Part shown: positions 52,156 through 60,749 of the stretch, one piece after another
Layout: every line of letters begins with the position of its first letter
How positions within the stretch are numbered: the first letter of the stretch is position 1
Source of the DNA: CALJFL01 sp039964455
GTDB lineage: Bacteria; Pseudomonadota; Gammaproteobacteria; Pseudomonadales; Halieaceae
Length of the DNA: 64,000 nt
Assembly: GCA_039964455.1 (NCBI GenBank)
Contig: JBDVXK010000004.1
Location: forward strand, 124,001 to 188,000
Reading direction: 5' to 3'
Made by a program: the position numbers and the translations under genes
Notes under the pieces: model-generated
Database searches by the model: none
The model's input: the letters and a program-made list of their open reading frames with translations, nothing else
What the model was told of the DNA's origin: nothing

Positions 52156-52779
52156 ATGTCTGTCGATCCAACCCTGTCTAGCCTTGTTGCAATCTGTTTG
52201 GTGACAGTAACCAGTTTCGTATTCACTAACCTGGATAACCTGATTCTAGGTGTGTTGACGCTGGGCGCGCAGCACCGGCGCACCGCCCCTGTAGTGTTAG
52301 GCATGATCGCCGCCTCCCTGCTGGTACTGCTGTTATCGATTATCGGCGTATTTATCGGGCTTGCCGTTGATGCAGATCTGTTGGGCTACCTGGGCATCGC
52401 CCCTATCGGTATTGGCTTGTACTCGCTGTTTTACGCCGGTTCGGCGCAGCCTCGAGTAGCGCAGGATGTGGGTGCGGTGGAGCGGGGTAGCGCCGTAAGT
52501 ATCTGGTTGGGCACCGCCAGCTTACTGTTTGCCAATAGCGGCGATACCCTGGCCATACTGTTGCCGCTGCTAATGGAGAGTAGTCGACCAGCGGCTCTTG
52601 TGGTGGCTGTGACATTTCTGCTCTGTGCTGTCCTGTGGGCGATACTGGCCAGGGTGTTGTCGCGGCAGCGCATTCTTGTGCGCCGACTGCAAGATAGCGG
52701 CGAGCGCTTCGTCCCCTGGATTATGATCGCGGTCGGCATTTATATACTGCTTGATACAGGTACCGACAGCCTGTTCTAG
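52156..52779 (+). CDS. CadD-like cadmium resistance/transport family membrane protein
   Basis: A 207-residue membrane protein with about five helices, matching the CadD family from TVTSFVFTNLDNLILGVLTL at the start (the Asn-Leu-Asp motif within helix 1) and GIAPIGIGLYSLF. The family is linked to LysE-type exporters, with cadmium resistance shown for staphylococcal CadD; substrate here is unknown. It diverges from the sulfatase gene and has no regulator beside it. Confidence 0.82.
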   Translation: MSVDPTLSSLVAICLVTVTSFVFTNLDNLILGVLTLGAQHRRTAPVVLGMIAASLLVLLLSIIGVFIGLAVDADLLGYLGIAPIGIGLYSLFYAGSAQPRVAQDVGAVERGSAVSIWLGTASLLFANSGDTLAILLPLLMESSRPAALVVAVTFLLCAVLWAILARVLSRQRILVRRLQDSGERFVPWIMIAVGIYILLDTGTDSLF

Positions 52780-53060
52780 GTTTGCCGAAACTTGATAGTG
52801 GCCGCTGCAGCCTCTGAAGTGCAGGTGCGGTTTAACTATTGCGAACAGATTGCCCTAAATCCCGTTTTCCTGCGCACCTGTGTTTCTTAAGTGATTGTTT
52901 TTATTGAATATTAAAAATATTTGATGCTGAATGTGTTAATACTTCACTGGTGTACTAGCGCCAGTATCAGTATGTTAATCCGAGGGACATGAGGGGGAGC
53001 GGCGCCTGCGGGTGACTGGCTTGCCACGATAAATATTATAAAGACAAAGAGAGCGAAACT
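52780..53060 (+). other. 281-base AT-rich leader of the TonB receptor gene
   Basis: No gene seen. It contains a 15-base AT palindrome (52907-52921, AATATT-AAA-AATATT) and AT-rich tracts that could serve as an UP element or operator, but no confident -35/-10 pair. A single half-site GTATGTT (52970-52976) equals one arm of the palindrome found before the acyl-CoA dehydrogenase operon. Confidence 0.4.
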
Positions 53061-55325
53061 ATGAAGCGCACTAACAGCCGCAAGCTGCTACCCATCTCCG
53101 TTATGCTCGCGTCAGGACTTGCCGCGAGTACTGCCATGGCCCAACTTGAGGAGGTCGTGGTTACCGCCCAGAAACGTGTTGAGTCGCTGCAGGATACGCC
53201 TCTTTCCGTAGCTGCCTACAGCGAAAGCATGCTGGAGAATCAGGGCATCGCCTCCCTGAGTGACCTGTCGATTCAGGCACCCAGTCTGCAGTCCTACGAC
53301 TTCCCGACGTCGAGCAGCAACATCGCATTGTTCTTGCGTGGCTTTGGTAATACCGATTCGCAAACCTTGACGATCGACAACCCGGTCGGCCTCTATATTG
53401 ATGGCGTTTATATTGCCCGCACCTCAGGCGCTGCAATTAATGTGCTGGACCTTGAGCGCGTCGAGATTCTGCGAGGACCACAAGGTACCCTGTTTGGGCG
53501 AAACGCCTCTGCCGGTGCTGTCAGCCTGATCACCAAGAAGCCGGCTGCCGAGTTCGGCGCTGAGATCGAGGTTGGCGCCGGAGACTTTGGTTCCTGGAAT
53601 GCAGGAATTTCTGCAGACCTGCCGATTGATTCAGAGCGCTTGCGTACCAAGATCAGCTACCACACCTCTGAGCGTGACGGTTGGGTGGAAAACAAGCCCG
53701 GTAACATTGTGCCGCGACCACAGGGGCAGCCCACCGAAGATTTTTACCAGAATGAGCAGCAAAGCGCTCGCTTCGCTATGGCTTGGGATGTGACTGAAAA
53801 TCTGGCGGTGGATTACGCCTACGATTGGGCCGACGCTGACAGTACTGCACCTTACTATCAGCAGGATACCCGCAAGCGTCAGGAAAAAACCTCTCATGTA
53901 TTCCTGGGTGGCACGGCATTTCAGTATGTATTGCCGGAATCAAATACCGAACAGTCCGGGCACAACCTGACCATCAGCTGGGACCTCAGCGACAACCTGA
54001 CTATCAAGTCGATCACCGGCTATCGCGAGATGGAAGAGACCGCCATACAGAACTGGTCCGATACGCTGTTCTTCGCAACGGCATTGGAGTGGGAAACAGA
54101 GTCGTTCAGCCAGGAAATACAGCTGTTGGGTCGAGCCTTTGATGACAAGCTGGATTATATCGTTGGCCTTTATTATTTCGATGAAGACGGAGAGAAAGCC
54201 GAGGAGCAGTTTACCAATGCGGTAGGCGATAACCCTGCCTTCTGGCCGCTGGATGCTCTGGCCAACCCGGGCGCTTCCCAGTCGATACTGGTGGGCGGTA
54301 CCAATCTGGGTATCCACACTATCGATACCGACCTGGAGTCACAGGCTATCTTCGCCCAGGCAACCTACACACCAGAGATTCTGGACTCGCGCCTGTCCAT
54401 TACCGCTGGCCTGCGTTACACAGAAGATGAGCGTGATGCAGAGCGTGGTGTTGACCCCGTTAACCCCTCAATACAGTTTGCGCCGGGTTCGAACAGCCTG
54501 GACTATGACCGTACTGACTACACGCTCTCTGTCGATTATGCATTTACCGATTCCATTAATGCCTACGCCAGAGTTGCAACGGGCTATCGAGCCGGTGGTT
54601 CGGGCGAGCGGACACTGTCTTTCGACCTGACATTTGATGAAGAAGAAAGCACCAGTTACGAATTAGGTTTGAAGTCGGAGTTCTTCGATAACCGGCTGCG
54701 GATCAATGCCGCACTGTTTTTCACCCAGTATGACGACCTTATCCTGACGCTTAGCGGCAGGCCCCCAACCTTTGCCTCATTTGTTGAGAACGTGAATGCC
54801 GGTGAAGCGGATGTGGATGGCTTCGAGCTCGATGTTATTGGCATGATTACCGATAACACCACACTGACCCTGAACTACGCCTACCTCGATACAGAGCTGA
54901 ACGATGTGGTGGTGCCCGAGGACAGTTTCCTTGGGTCTCCTGCGGCGGGCCAGATTCCGGATCTGCGGGGCGTGGATATCACTGATTCGACCTTCATCCC
55001 CTTCGCCCCCGACAATGCGCTATCCGTCGCATTTGATCATCAATGGGTGCTGGGTGGCGGATCCAGTATGGATTTTCACGTCAATTACGCCTGGCGCGAC
55101 GAGCTCTTTTCCCAGTCGGGAATGGGCTTGCCAGTGGATTCATTGGGGCAGTTGGGCGCACGTGTTGCCCTGTCCAATGTGCAGTGGGGCGGTACCTACT
55201 GGACACTGGCTGTCTGGGGTAAAAACCTGACTGACGAAGAGGAGGTGGTGTACAACCTGTCCGACTTCGGTTTCCAATACAATATGCCCCGTTGGTACGG
55301 TGTAGATCTTAAAGTCGCGTTCTAG
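53061..55325 (+). CDS. TonB-dependent outer membrane receptor
   Basis: A 754-residue active transporter of the outer membrane. The signal peptide ends at STAMA; the TonB box is in LEEVVVTAQKR. The plug domain (about 40-150) includes LEILRGPQGTLFGRNASAGA-type sequence (here VEILRGPQGTLFGRNASAGA), and the rest is a 22-strand barrel ending in an aromatic-type C-terminus (YGVDLKVAF). The type is that of the many receptors in marine gammaproteobacteria and sphingomonads whose ligands are often unknown, not a classical siderophore receptor. It stands 186 bases before the acyl-CoA dehydrogenase operon, making a hydrophobic or aromatic carbon source a reasonable guess. Confidence 0.95.
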   Translation: MKRTNSRKLLPISVMLASGLAASTAMAQLEEVVVTAQKRVESLQDTPLSVAAYSESMLENQGIASLSDLSIQAPSLQSYDFPTSSSNIALFLRGFGNTDSQTLTIDNPVGLYIDGVYIARTSGAAINVLDLERVEILRGPQGTLFGRNASAGAVSLITKKPAAEFGAEIEVGAGDFGSWNAGISADLPIDSERLRTKISYHTSERDGWVENKPGNIVPRPQGQPTEDFYQNEQQSARFAMAWDVTENLAVDYAYDWADADSTAPYYQQDTRKRQEKTSHVFLGGTAFQYVLPESNTEQSGHNLTISWDLSDNLTIKSITGYREMEETAIQNWSDTLFFATALEWETESFSQEIQLLGRAFDDKLDYIVGLYYFDEDGEKAEEQFTNAVGDNPAFWPLDALANPGASQSILVGGTNLGIHTIDTDLESQAIFAQATYTPEILDSRLSITAGLRYTEDERDAERGVDPVNPSIQFAPGSNSLDYDRTDYTLSVDYAFTDSINAYARVATGYRAGGSGERTLSFDLTFDEEESTSYELGLKSEFFDNRLRINAALFFTQYDDLILTLSGRPPTFASFVENVNAGEADVDGFELDVIGMITDNTTLTLNYAYLDTELNDVVVPEDSFLGSPAAGQIPDLRGVDITDSTFIPFAPDNALSVAFDHQWVLGGGSSMDFHVNYAWRDELFSQSGMGLPVDSLGQLGARVALSNVQWGGTYWTLAVWGKNLTDEEEVVYNLSDFGFQYNMPRWYGVDLKVAF

Positions 55326-55347
55326 CGCAGCAAGGCCTGGCAAGAGA

Positions 55348-55375
55348 AACCCCGCACTTTAGCGGGGTTTTTTTT
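55348..55375 (+). terminator. Rho-independent terminator after the TonB receptor gene
   Basis: AACCCCGC and GCGGGGTT pair around ACTTTA (55348-55369), and eight T begin at 55368. The element separates the receptor transcript from the operon downstream. Confidence 0.92.
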
Positions 55376-55399
55376 GTCCGGGTTTCTGTGCCGAGATAC

Positions 55400-55428
55400 T
55401 TGAGAGATAGTAAAACATACTGTATGTT
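55400..55428 (+). promoter_or_regulatory. Promoter with overlapping 15-bp palindromic operator before the acyl-CoA dehydrogenase operon
   Basis: TTGAGA (55400-55405) and TATGTT (55423-55428), 17 bases apart, form a likely promoter. Across its -10 box lies AACATAC-T-GTATGTT (55414-55428), an exact inverted repeat. Position and symmetry suit a repressor of TetR type, the usual regulators of such operons, which would block RNA polymerase until an acyl-CoA or other ligand binds. No such regulator gene is in the window, so this is inference. Confidence 0.6.
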
Positions 55429-55511
55429 CAAATCCGCGATGAAAGGTGGCATTTTGGCTATCCTGAAACGTCGCCAGCACCTCCTCATAGCCGAAAGAAA
55501 GAGAGCTACCC

Positions 55512-56693
55512 ATGAGCGACCTTGAACAATTTCGTCAGGACACCAGAGCCTGGCTGGAAGAGAATTGCCCCCAGTCCATGCGCACACCCGTGCAGGGTTT
55601 TGATGACCTCTACAACGGCGGGCGCACCCCTGAGATAGATCATCCTGACCAGAAGGTCTGGTGCGATCGTATGGCCGAACGAGGCTGGACAGTGCCACAC
55701 TGGCCCAGCGAGTACGGCGGCGGCGGCCTGAACAACGAGGAAGCGAAGGTGCTGCGCCAGGAGATGGCTGCGATTGGTGCACGTAGGCCTCTGGACAGCT
55801 TCGGAATCTCGATGCTCGGGCCGGCCTTGCTTGAATTTGGTAGCGAGGCGCAAAAGCTTGAGCACCTGCCCCCGATTTGCCGTGGCGAGATACGCTGGTG
55901 TCAGGGTTACTCTGAACCTAACGCCGGATCCGACCTGGCCAGCCTGCAGACCCGTGCGGACGATCACGGCGATCACTATATTATTAACGGTCAGAAGATC
56001 TGGACCTCCTACGCCGATAAAGCCGATTGGATCTTTTGTCTGGTGCGGACGGACAATACTGGCACAAAGCACGAAGGTATCAGTTTCATTCTGTTTGATA
56101 TGGCGACGCAGGGTGTCAGCGTCAAGCCAATCAAACTGATCAGTGGCTCATCCCCATTTTGCGAAACATTTTTTGACGATGTCCGTGCCGAGAAGAAAAA
56201 CCTCGTGGGCGAAGTTGGCAATGGCTGGTCGATTGCCAAGTACCTGTTGACCCATGAGCGCGAGATGATTTCCGGTTTCGGTGCGGCGCCCAAGAAGTCT
56301 CTGGGAGAGCAGGCTGTAGAAGCTTTCGGCAGCGATGCTTCCGGGCGTCTGAACAATACCGTGCTGCGTCAGAATATTGCCCAATACCAACTCGACACGC
56401 TGGTCTTCGCAGCCACAATGGCGCGCGTGGGTGATGAAGCCAAGTCAGGCCAGGGTCTGGGTGCTGCATCCTCTATCTTCAAATATTACGGGACGGAGCT
56501 GAACAAACGACGTAACGAGCTGAACCTGGCTGTTGGTGGTGAGTCCGCTCTGGGCTGGGAAGGCGAGGAGTACGACGAAGGTGTACTCAGTCGCGACTGG
56601 CTGCGGTCAAAAGGTAACTCCATCGAAGGTGGAACGTCCGAAGTGCAGTTGAATATTATTGCCAAGCGCGTGCTTGGCTTGCCCGACGCTTAG
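55512..56693 (+). CDS. Acyl-CoA dehydrogenase, probable catalytic subunit of a heteromeric pair
   Basis: FAD enzyme that introduces a 2,3 double bond in acyl-CoA, 393 residues. Family pieces: CQGYSEPNAGSDLASLQTRA (FAD/substrate segment), NGQKIWTSYADKADWIF, and IEGGTSEVQLNIIAKRVLG at the end. At the MCAD catalytic position the IEGGTSE form aligns less simply, but THEREM holds Glu249 where isovaleryl-CoA dehydrogenase and actinobacterial ChsE-type subunits carry their base. The next gene codes a dehydrogenase lacking a base, and paired genes of this kind form alpha2beta2 enzymes for sterol side chains in actinobacteria. First gene of the operon. Confidence 0.9.
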   Translation: MSDLEQFRQDTRAWLEENCPQSMRTPVQGFDDLYNGGRTPEIDHPDQKVWCDRMAERGWTVPHWPSEYGGGGLNNEEAKVLRQEMAAIGARRPLDSFGISMLGPALLEFGSEAQKLEHLPPICRGEIRWCQGYSEPNAGSDLASLQTRADDHGDHYIINGQKIWTSYADKADWIFCLVRTDNTGTKHEGISFILFDMATQGVSVKPIKLISGSSPFCETFFDDVRAEKKNLVGEVGNGWSIAKYLLTHEREMISGFGAAPKKSLGEQAVEAFGSDASGRLNNTVLRQNIAQYQLDTLVFAATMARVGDEAKSGQGLGAASSIFKYYGTELNKRRNELNLAVGGESALGWEGEEYDEGVLSRDWLRSKGNSIEGGTSEVQLNIIAKRVLGLPDA

Positions 56694-56710
56694 TAAGAAG
56701 GAGAAACGAT

Positions 56711-57850
56711 ATGGCATTGGTATTAAATGAAGAGCAGGTAATGCTTCGTGATGCTGCCGCGGGTTTCCTCGGTGAGCACGCAGCGGTTGGGCATCTTCGC
56801 GCATTGCGCGATAGCGCCAGCGAGCGCGGTTTCGAAGATTCTGTCTGGTCGCAGATGGCTGAAATGGGTTGGGCCGGCATCGCAATCGATGAAGCCTACG
56901 GCGGCCTTGGCTATGGCTATACAGGTCTGGGTCTGGTGCTTGAGCAGATAGGTCGCAATCTGAGTGCATCGCCGCTGCAGTCTACTGTTCTGGTGGCAGC
57001 AACAGTCATTGCTGAACTGGGCAGCGATGCTCAAAAAGAACAGTTGCTGCCGGCTATTGCGGGCGGCCAGGCTATCGCCAGCCTTGCCCTGCAGGAAGGG
57101 CCGCACCACGCTCCAGAGAATACGGCACTGTCAGCGCAACGTGATGGCGACGATTACGTACTGAATGGCGGCAAGGTACTGGTGCTGGATGCTCATGTGG
57201 CTGACTATTTTATTGTGATCGCAAGAACCGCCGGTGAGCCGGGGCAGCAACAGGGCCTCAGCGCGATTCTGGTGCCTGCGGATGCAGAGGGGCTTGGCAC
57301 TGAGCGGCGCAGCATGGTCGATTCACTCAATTCCGGTTCACTGGACCTGGCCGATGTGCGTGTGCCTGCGGCCTCGTTGCTGGGCGAAGAGGGCACGATC
57401 TGGGATGGGCTGTCCAGGGCATTGGATATCGCGAACATAGGCTTGTCTTCTGAACTACTGGGGCTTTCGGCCGCGGCATTTGAGCAAACCGTTGGCTACT
57501 TGCAGGAGCGCAAGCAGTTCGGGCGCGTGATTGGATCCTTCCAGGGCCTGGGGCACCGCGCAGCTGAATTGTTCGCCGAGCTCGAGTTGGCCCGGTCAAT
57601 TGTATTGCAGGCTTTGCAGGCTATTGATGAAGACAGTGAGCAGTTGCCGTTGCTGGCCAGTGCCGCTAAAGCCAAGCTTTGCGAGGTTGCCCAGCGGGCG
57701 ACCAACGAGGGTATTCAGATGCACGGTGGTATCGGTATGACGGATGAGTATGATATCGGCTTTTTCATCAAGCGAGCCCGAGTTGCGCAACATACCTTTG
57801 GCGACTACAACTATCATCTCGATCGCTTTGCCAGATTGAGCGAATTTTAA
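56711..57850 (+). CDS. Acyl-CoA dehydrogenase homologue lacking a catalytic Glu, probable partner subunit
   Basis: A 379-residue member of the acyl-CoA dehydrogenase family. Fold landmarks are kept (AYGGLGYGYTGLGLVLEQIG, YLQERKQFGRVIGSFQ, NEGIQMHGGIGMTDEYDIG), but the usual EGT motif near the C-terminus reads HTFGDY (Phe363 in place of Glu), and the alternative base position (isovaleryl-CoA dehydrogenase type) reads DIANIG without Glu. It is therefore unlikely to be active alone and probably completes the FAD site of the preceding subunit. It starts 17 bases after that gene with AAGGAG before the ATG. Confidence 0.88.
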   Translation: MALVLNEEQVMLRDAAAGFLGEHAAVGHLRALRDSASERGFEDSVWSQMAEMGWAGIAIDEAYGGLGYGYTGLGLVLEQIGRNLSASPLQSTVLVAATVIAELGSDAQKEQLLPAIAGGQAIASLALQEGPHHAPENTALSAQRDGDDYVLNGGKVLVLDAHVADYFIVIARTAGEPGQQQGLSAILVPADAEGLGTERRSMVDSLNSGSLDLADVRVPAASLLGEEGTIWDGLSRALDIANIGLSSELLGLSAAAFEQTVGYLQERKQFGRVIGSFQGLGHRAAELFAELELARSIVLQALQAIDEDSEQLPLLASAAKAKLCEVAQRATNEGIQMHGGIGMTDEYDIGFFIKRARVAQHTFGDYNYHLDRFARLSEF

Positions 57851-57951
57851 TTGATTGCAGTCGGGCGTAGATTGGCCGGTTGCGAGCGAAAAGCGGGACT
57901 CAGGGTCTCGACCATCAAACACGCAAGCAAGAAGAGATAGGGAGAGTAGCA

Positions 57952-59202
57952 ATGGATTTGGGAGTCAGTGCCAATGTGGCGCCGCTGTTGGAAGAGGTTA
58001 AGCAATTTATCGAAAGTGAGGTTGTGCCCTTAGAGCGCGAGTACCTCGAGGAAATCAGTGTCGGTGATCGCTGGAAACAGACTGATCGGCAGGCAGAGAT
58101 TATGGGCAGCCTCAAGGACAAGGCCAAGGCCAAGGGCCTGTGGAATTTTTTCCTGACCGACGGTGAGAGTGGCTCTGGCTTGAATACCGTTGAATACGCC
58201 TACCTTGCCGAGGAAATGGGCAAGTCGCACATCGCCGCCGAAGTGTTCAACTGTGCAGCGCCTGATACCGGCAACATGGAAGTGCTGCATAAGTACGGCA
58301 GCGAGGCCCAAAAAGCGCAGTGGCTGGAGCCGCTGCTCAATGGCGATATTCGCTCCGCTTACTCGATGACCGAGCCCGGCGTTGCGTCCTCTGATGCCAC
58401 CAACATCTGTACTCAGGCGGTGCTTGATGGCGATGAGTGGGTGATCAATGGCGAGAAGCATTATGTTTCAGGTGCCGGGGATGAGCGTTGCAAGATTATG
58501 ATCGTAATGGTCAAGACAGATCCGGATGCCGCCAAGCACTTACAGCAATCGCAAATACTGGTTCCGACCGACGCCCCGGGGTTCGAAAACATTCGACCCA
58601 TGCAGGTGTTCTCTATGGACGATGCGCCTCACGGACACATGCACCAGCGCTTCACCGACTGCCGTGTGCCCAAGGACAACATGATTTTGGGCCCAGGTCG
58701 TGGCTTTGAGATCTCCCAGGGTCGCCTTGGCCCTGGTCGTATCCACCACTGTATGCGTGCGATCGGCGCCGCCGAAAAGGCCTTGCAGCTGTTGTGCGAG
58801 CGATCTTTGTCACGAGTCGCCTTTGGTAAGCCATTGGCGCGCCTGGGCGGTAATGTGGATATTGTCGCTAACGCCAGAATGGATATTGAGCAGGCCAGGC
58901 TGTTAACCCTGAAAACCGCATGGATGATGGACAATGTCGACCCCAAGGAAGCGCGGGTGTGGATCTCCATGATCAAGACCGCAGTGCCTAATATTTCGAT
59001 CCGAATTGTTGACCAGGCGATCCAGATGTTTGGTGCAACCGGCGTCTCACAGGATACTCCGCTGGCGAATATGTACATGGCACAGCGCACACTGCGTTTG
59101 GCGGATGGCCCTGATGAAGTGCATCGGATGGTAGTAGGTAGAAATGAGCTGCGTAAATACGGTAAGCAGGAAGGCGTCAACGCAACCTTTCGCGACGGAT
59201 AA
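57952..59202 (+). CDS. Acyl-CoA dehydrogenase, ACAD10/11-like
   Basis: A third dehydrogenase, 416 residues from ATG 57952 (MDLGVSANVAPLLEEV, GGGAGAG-like site GGGAGAG before it); the frame opens at 57880 without a ribosome site. It differs from the first two: YSMTEPGVASSDATNICTQA, GPGRGFEISQGRLGPGRIHH and RLADGPDEVHRMVVGR, the last with Asp385 where MCAD has its catalytic Glu. These features are those of the ACAD10/ACAD11 group, whose mammalian members act on 4-hydroxyacyl-CoA. Substrate here unknown; it may take a different intermediate of the same pathway. Confidence 0.88.
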   Translation: MDLGVSANVAPLLEEVKQFIESEVVPLEREYLEEISVGDRWKQTDRQAEIMGSLKDKAKAKGLWNFFLTDGESGSGLNTVEYAYLAEEMGKSHIAAEVFNCAAPDTGNMEVLHKYGSEAQKAQWLEPLLNGDIRSAYSMTEPGVASSDATNICTQAVLDGDEWVINGEKHYVSGAGDERCKIMIVMVKTDPDAAKHLQQSQILVPTDAPGFENIRPMQVFSMDDAPHGHMHQRFTDCRVPKDNMILGPGRGFEISQGRLGPGRIHHCMRAIGAAEKALQLLCERSLSRVAFGKPLARLGGNVDIVANARMDIEQARLLTLKTAWMMDNVDPKEARVWISMIKTAVPNISIRIVDQAIQMFGATGVSQDTPLANMYMAQRTLRLADGPDEVHRMVVGRNELRKYGKQEGVNATFRDG

Positions 59203-59270
59203 TCGCGACGGGGACTTCAACACAAACGACAACAGGTCTGCCGCGCAGACAATCATTCAGGAGAGTTAAA

Positions 59271-59735
59271 ATGGCAATGCAAATAGTGCCCAAGGCCGAG
59301 ATGGCCAATGCCGTTGGCACCAAATTCGAGCCCAGTGAGTGGATCGATATTACCCAGGACAGGATCAATACATTCGCTGACTGTACTGAGGATCACCAGT
59401 TTATACATGTTGATGAAGAAGCGGCTGCCCAAACGCCCTTTGGTAGCACTATCGCCCATGGATTGCTGACCTTGTCGTTATTGCCGAAACTGATTGAAGG
59501 CCAAGGCGTTGCGCCCGAGAATCTGGTGATGGGTTTGAACTATGGTTTTGACAAAGTCCGCTTCCTTGCACCTGTGCGTGTTGGGAAAAGGGTAAGAGGC
59601 CATATTGAAATTCTCAGCGTTGACCAGAAAGACGACAACCGCTTTTTGATCAAGCAGGGAATCTCGGTAGAGATTGAAGGTGAAGAGACGCCGGCGCTGG
59701 TCGCCGAATGGCTCAACATGATGGTTTGTGGTTGA
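59271..59735 (+). CDS. MaoC-like (R)-specific enoyl-CoA hydratase
   Basis: Hot-dog fold hydratase of 154 residues. The hydratase-2 motif FADCTEDHQFIHVDEEAA carries Asp41 and His46 in the catalytic spacing, followed by FGSTIAHGLLTLSL. Enzymes of this type hydrate trans-2-enoyl-CoA to (3R)-hydroxyacyl-CoA, which fits the MFE-2-like dehydrogenase encoded next. AGGAG stands 7 bases before the ATG. Confidence 0.9.
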   Translation: MAMQIVPKAEMANAVGTKFEPSEWIDITQDRINTFADCTEDHQFIHVDEEAAAQTPFGSTIAHGLLTLSLLPKLIEGQGVAPENLVMGLNYGFDKVRFLAPVRVGKRVRGHIEILSVDQKDDNRFLIKQGISVEIEGEETPALVAEWLNMMVCG

Positions 59736-59781
59736 GAGACGGCGCACTGTGCGCATCGAAATAGCAAGAGGATTGGGTTAA

Positions 59782-60702
59782 ATGACTATTCGTTACGATG
59801 GCAAAGTTGCCATAGTTACAGGGGCTGGCCAGGGTCTGGGCCGTAGCCATGCGATTGAACTGGCCAAGCGCGGAGCCAAGGTTGTAATCAATGACCTGGG
59901 CGGTGCGAAGGACGGTACTGGCGGCTCCAGTGACGCGGCAAAGGCTGTGGTCGCTGAAATCGAGGCACTTGGTGGAGAGGCGATTGCCAATGGCGCCAAC
60001 GTCGCCAAGTACGACGAGGTAGAGGCCATGGTCAAACAGACCATGGATGCCTGGGGCAGGGTAGATATCCTGGTCAACAACGCCGGCATTCTGCGTGACA
60101 AAAGCTTCGCCAAAGGCGGACTGGACGACTTTCAACTGGTACTGGACGTGCACCTGATGGGTACCGTCAATTGCACGAAAGCCTGTTGGGACATCATGCG
60201 CGAGCAGGCTTACGGTCGTATTGTGGTAACGACCTCGTCGTCGGGTTTATACGGCAATTTTGGCCAGACCAATTATGGCGCTGCCAAGTTAGGCGTTATT
60301 GGTTTGATGAACACGCTGGTTCAGGAAGGCGCCAAGTACAATATTCTGGTAAACGCGCTGGCACCCACTGCGGGCACCCGTATGACCGAGGGTTTGATTC
60401 CCGAAGAGGCCTTCGCGCTGCTGACGCCTGAAACAGTCACCCCGGCCGTACTCTATATGGTCGGCGAAGATGCGCCGAACAAGACTATTATCTGTGCCGG
60501 AGCGGGCGCTTATTCAGTGGCCAAGATTATTGAAACGGATGGTGTCTGGCTGACGCCCGAAGAGCAGACGCCCGAGGGTATTGCGGCTCACTGGGACGCG
60601 ATCACCTCTGCTGAGGGCGAGGCGCAACCGCAGGCTGGCTTCGAACAAACCGTCAAGTTTACCGGTAAGGCAATGGCAGGCCTGGGAATTAACCAGGACT
60701 AG
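59782..60702 (+). CDS. Short-chain dehydrogenase, peroxisomal MFE-2 (3R-hydroxyacyl-CoA dehydrogenase)-like
   Basis: NAD-dependent oxidoreductase of 306 residues. The dinucleotide site is VTGAGQGLGRSHA (12-24), then NDLGGAKDGTGGSSDAA, a form typical of the dehydrogenase part of eukaryotic multifunctional enzyme 2. NNAG (99-102), Ser152/153, Tyr165 and Lys169 complete the active site (TSSSGLYGNFGQTNYGAAK). The 50-residue tail after the Rossmann domain also fits that group. It would oxidise the (3R)-hydroxyacyl-CoA made by the MaoC hydratase. Confidence 0.9.
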   Translation: MTIRYDGKVAIVTGAGQGLGRSHAIELAKRGAKVVINDLGGAKDGTGGSSDAAKAVVAEIEALGGEAIANGANVAKYDEVEAMVKQTMDAWGRVDILVNNAGILRDKSFAKGGLDDFQLVLDVHLMGTVNCTKACWDIMREQAYGRIVVTTSSSGLYGNFGQTNYGAAKLGVIGLMNTLVQEGAKYNILVNALAPTAGTRMTEGLIPEEAFALLTPETVTPAVLYMVGEDAPNKTIICAGAGAYSVAKIIETDGVWLTPEEQTPEGIAAHWDAITSAEGEAQPQAGFEQTVKFTGKAMAGLGINQD

Positions 60703-60749
60703 AATCTCGGGGGTGTCTTGCAGGGCGCTCCACCAACAGGAGAAAGACA

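Noticed and set aside
52970..52976. GTATGTT before the TonB receptor gene as a second operator
   Set aside because: Only one arm matches; the left side does not complete the palindrome, and a 7-base match is expected by chance.
55414..55428. LexA (SOS) box
   Set aside because: CTGTATG is present but the symmetric ACAG half at the needed spacing is absent.
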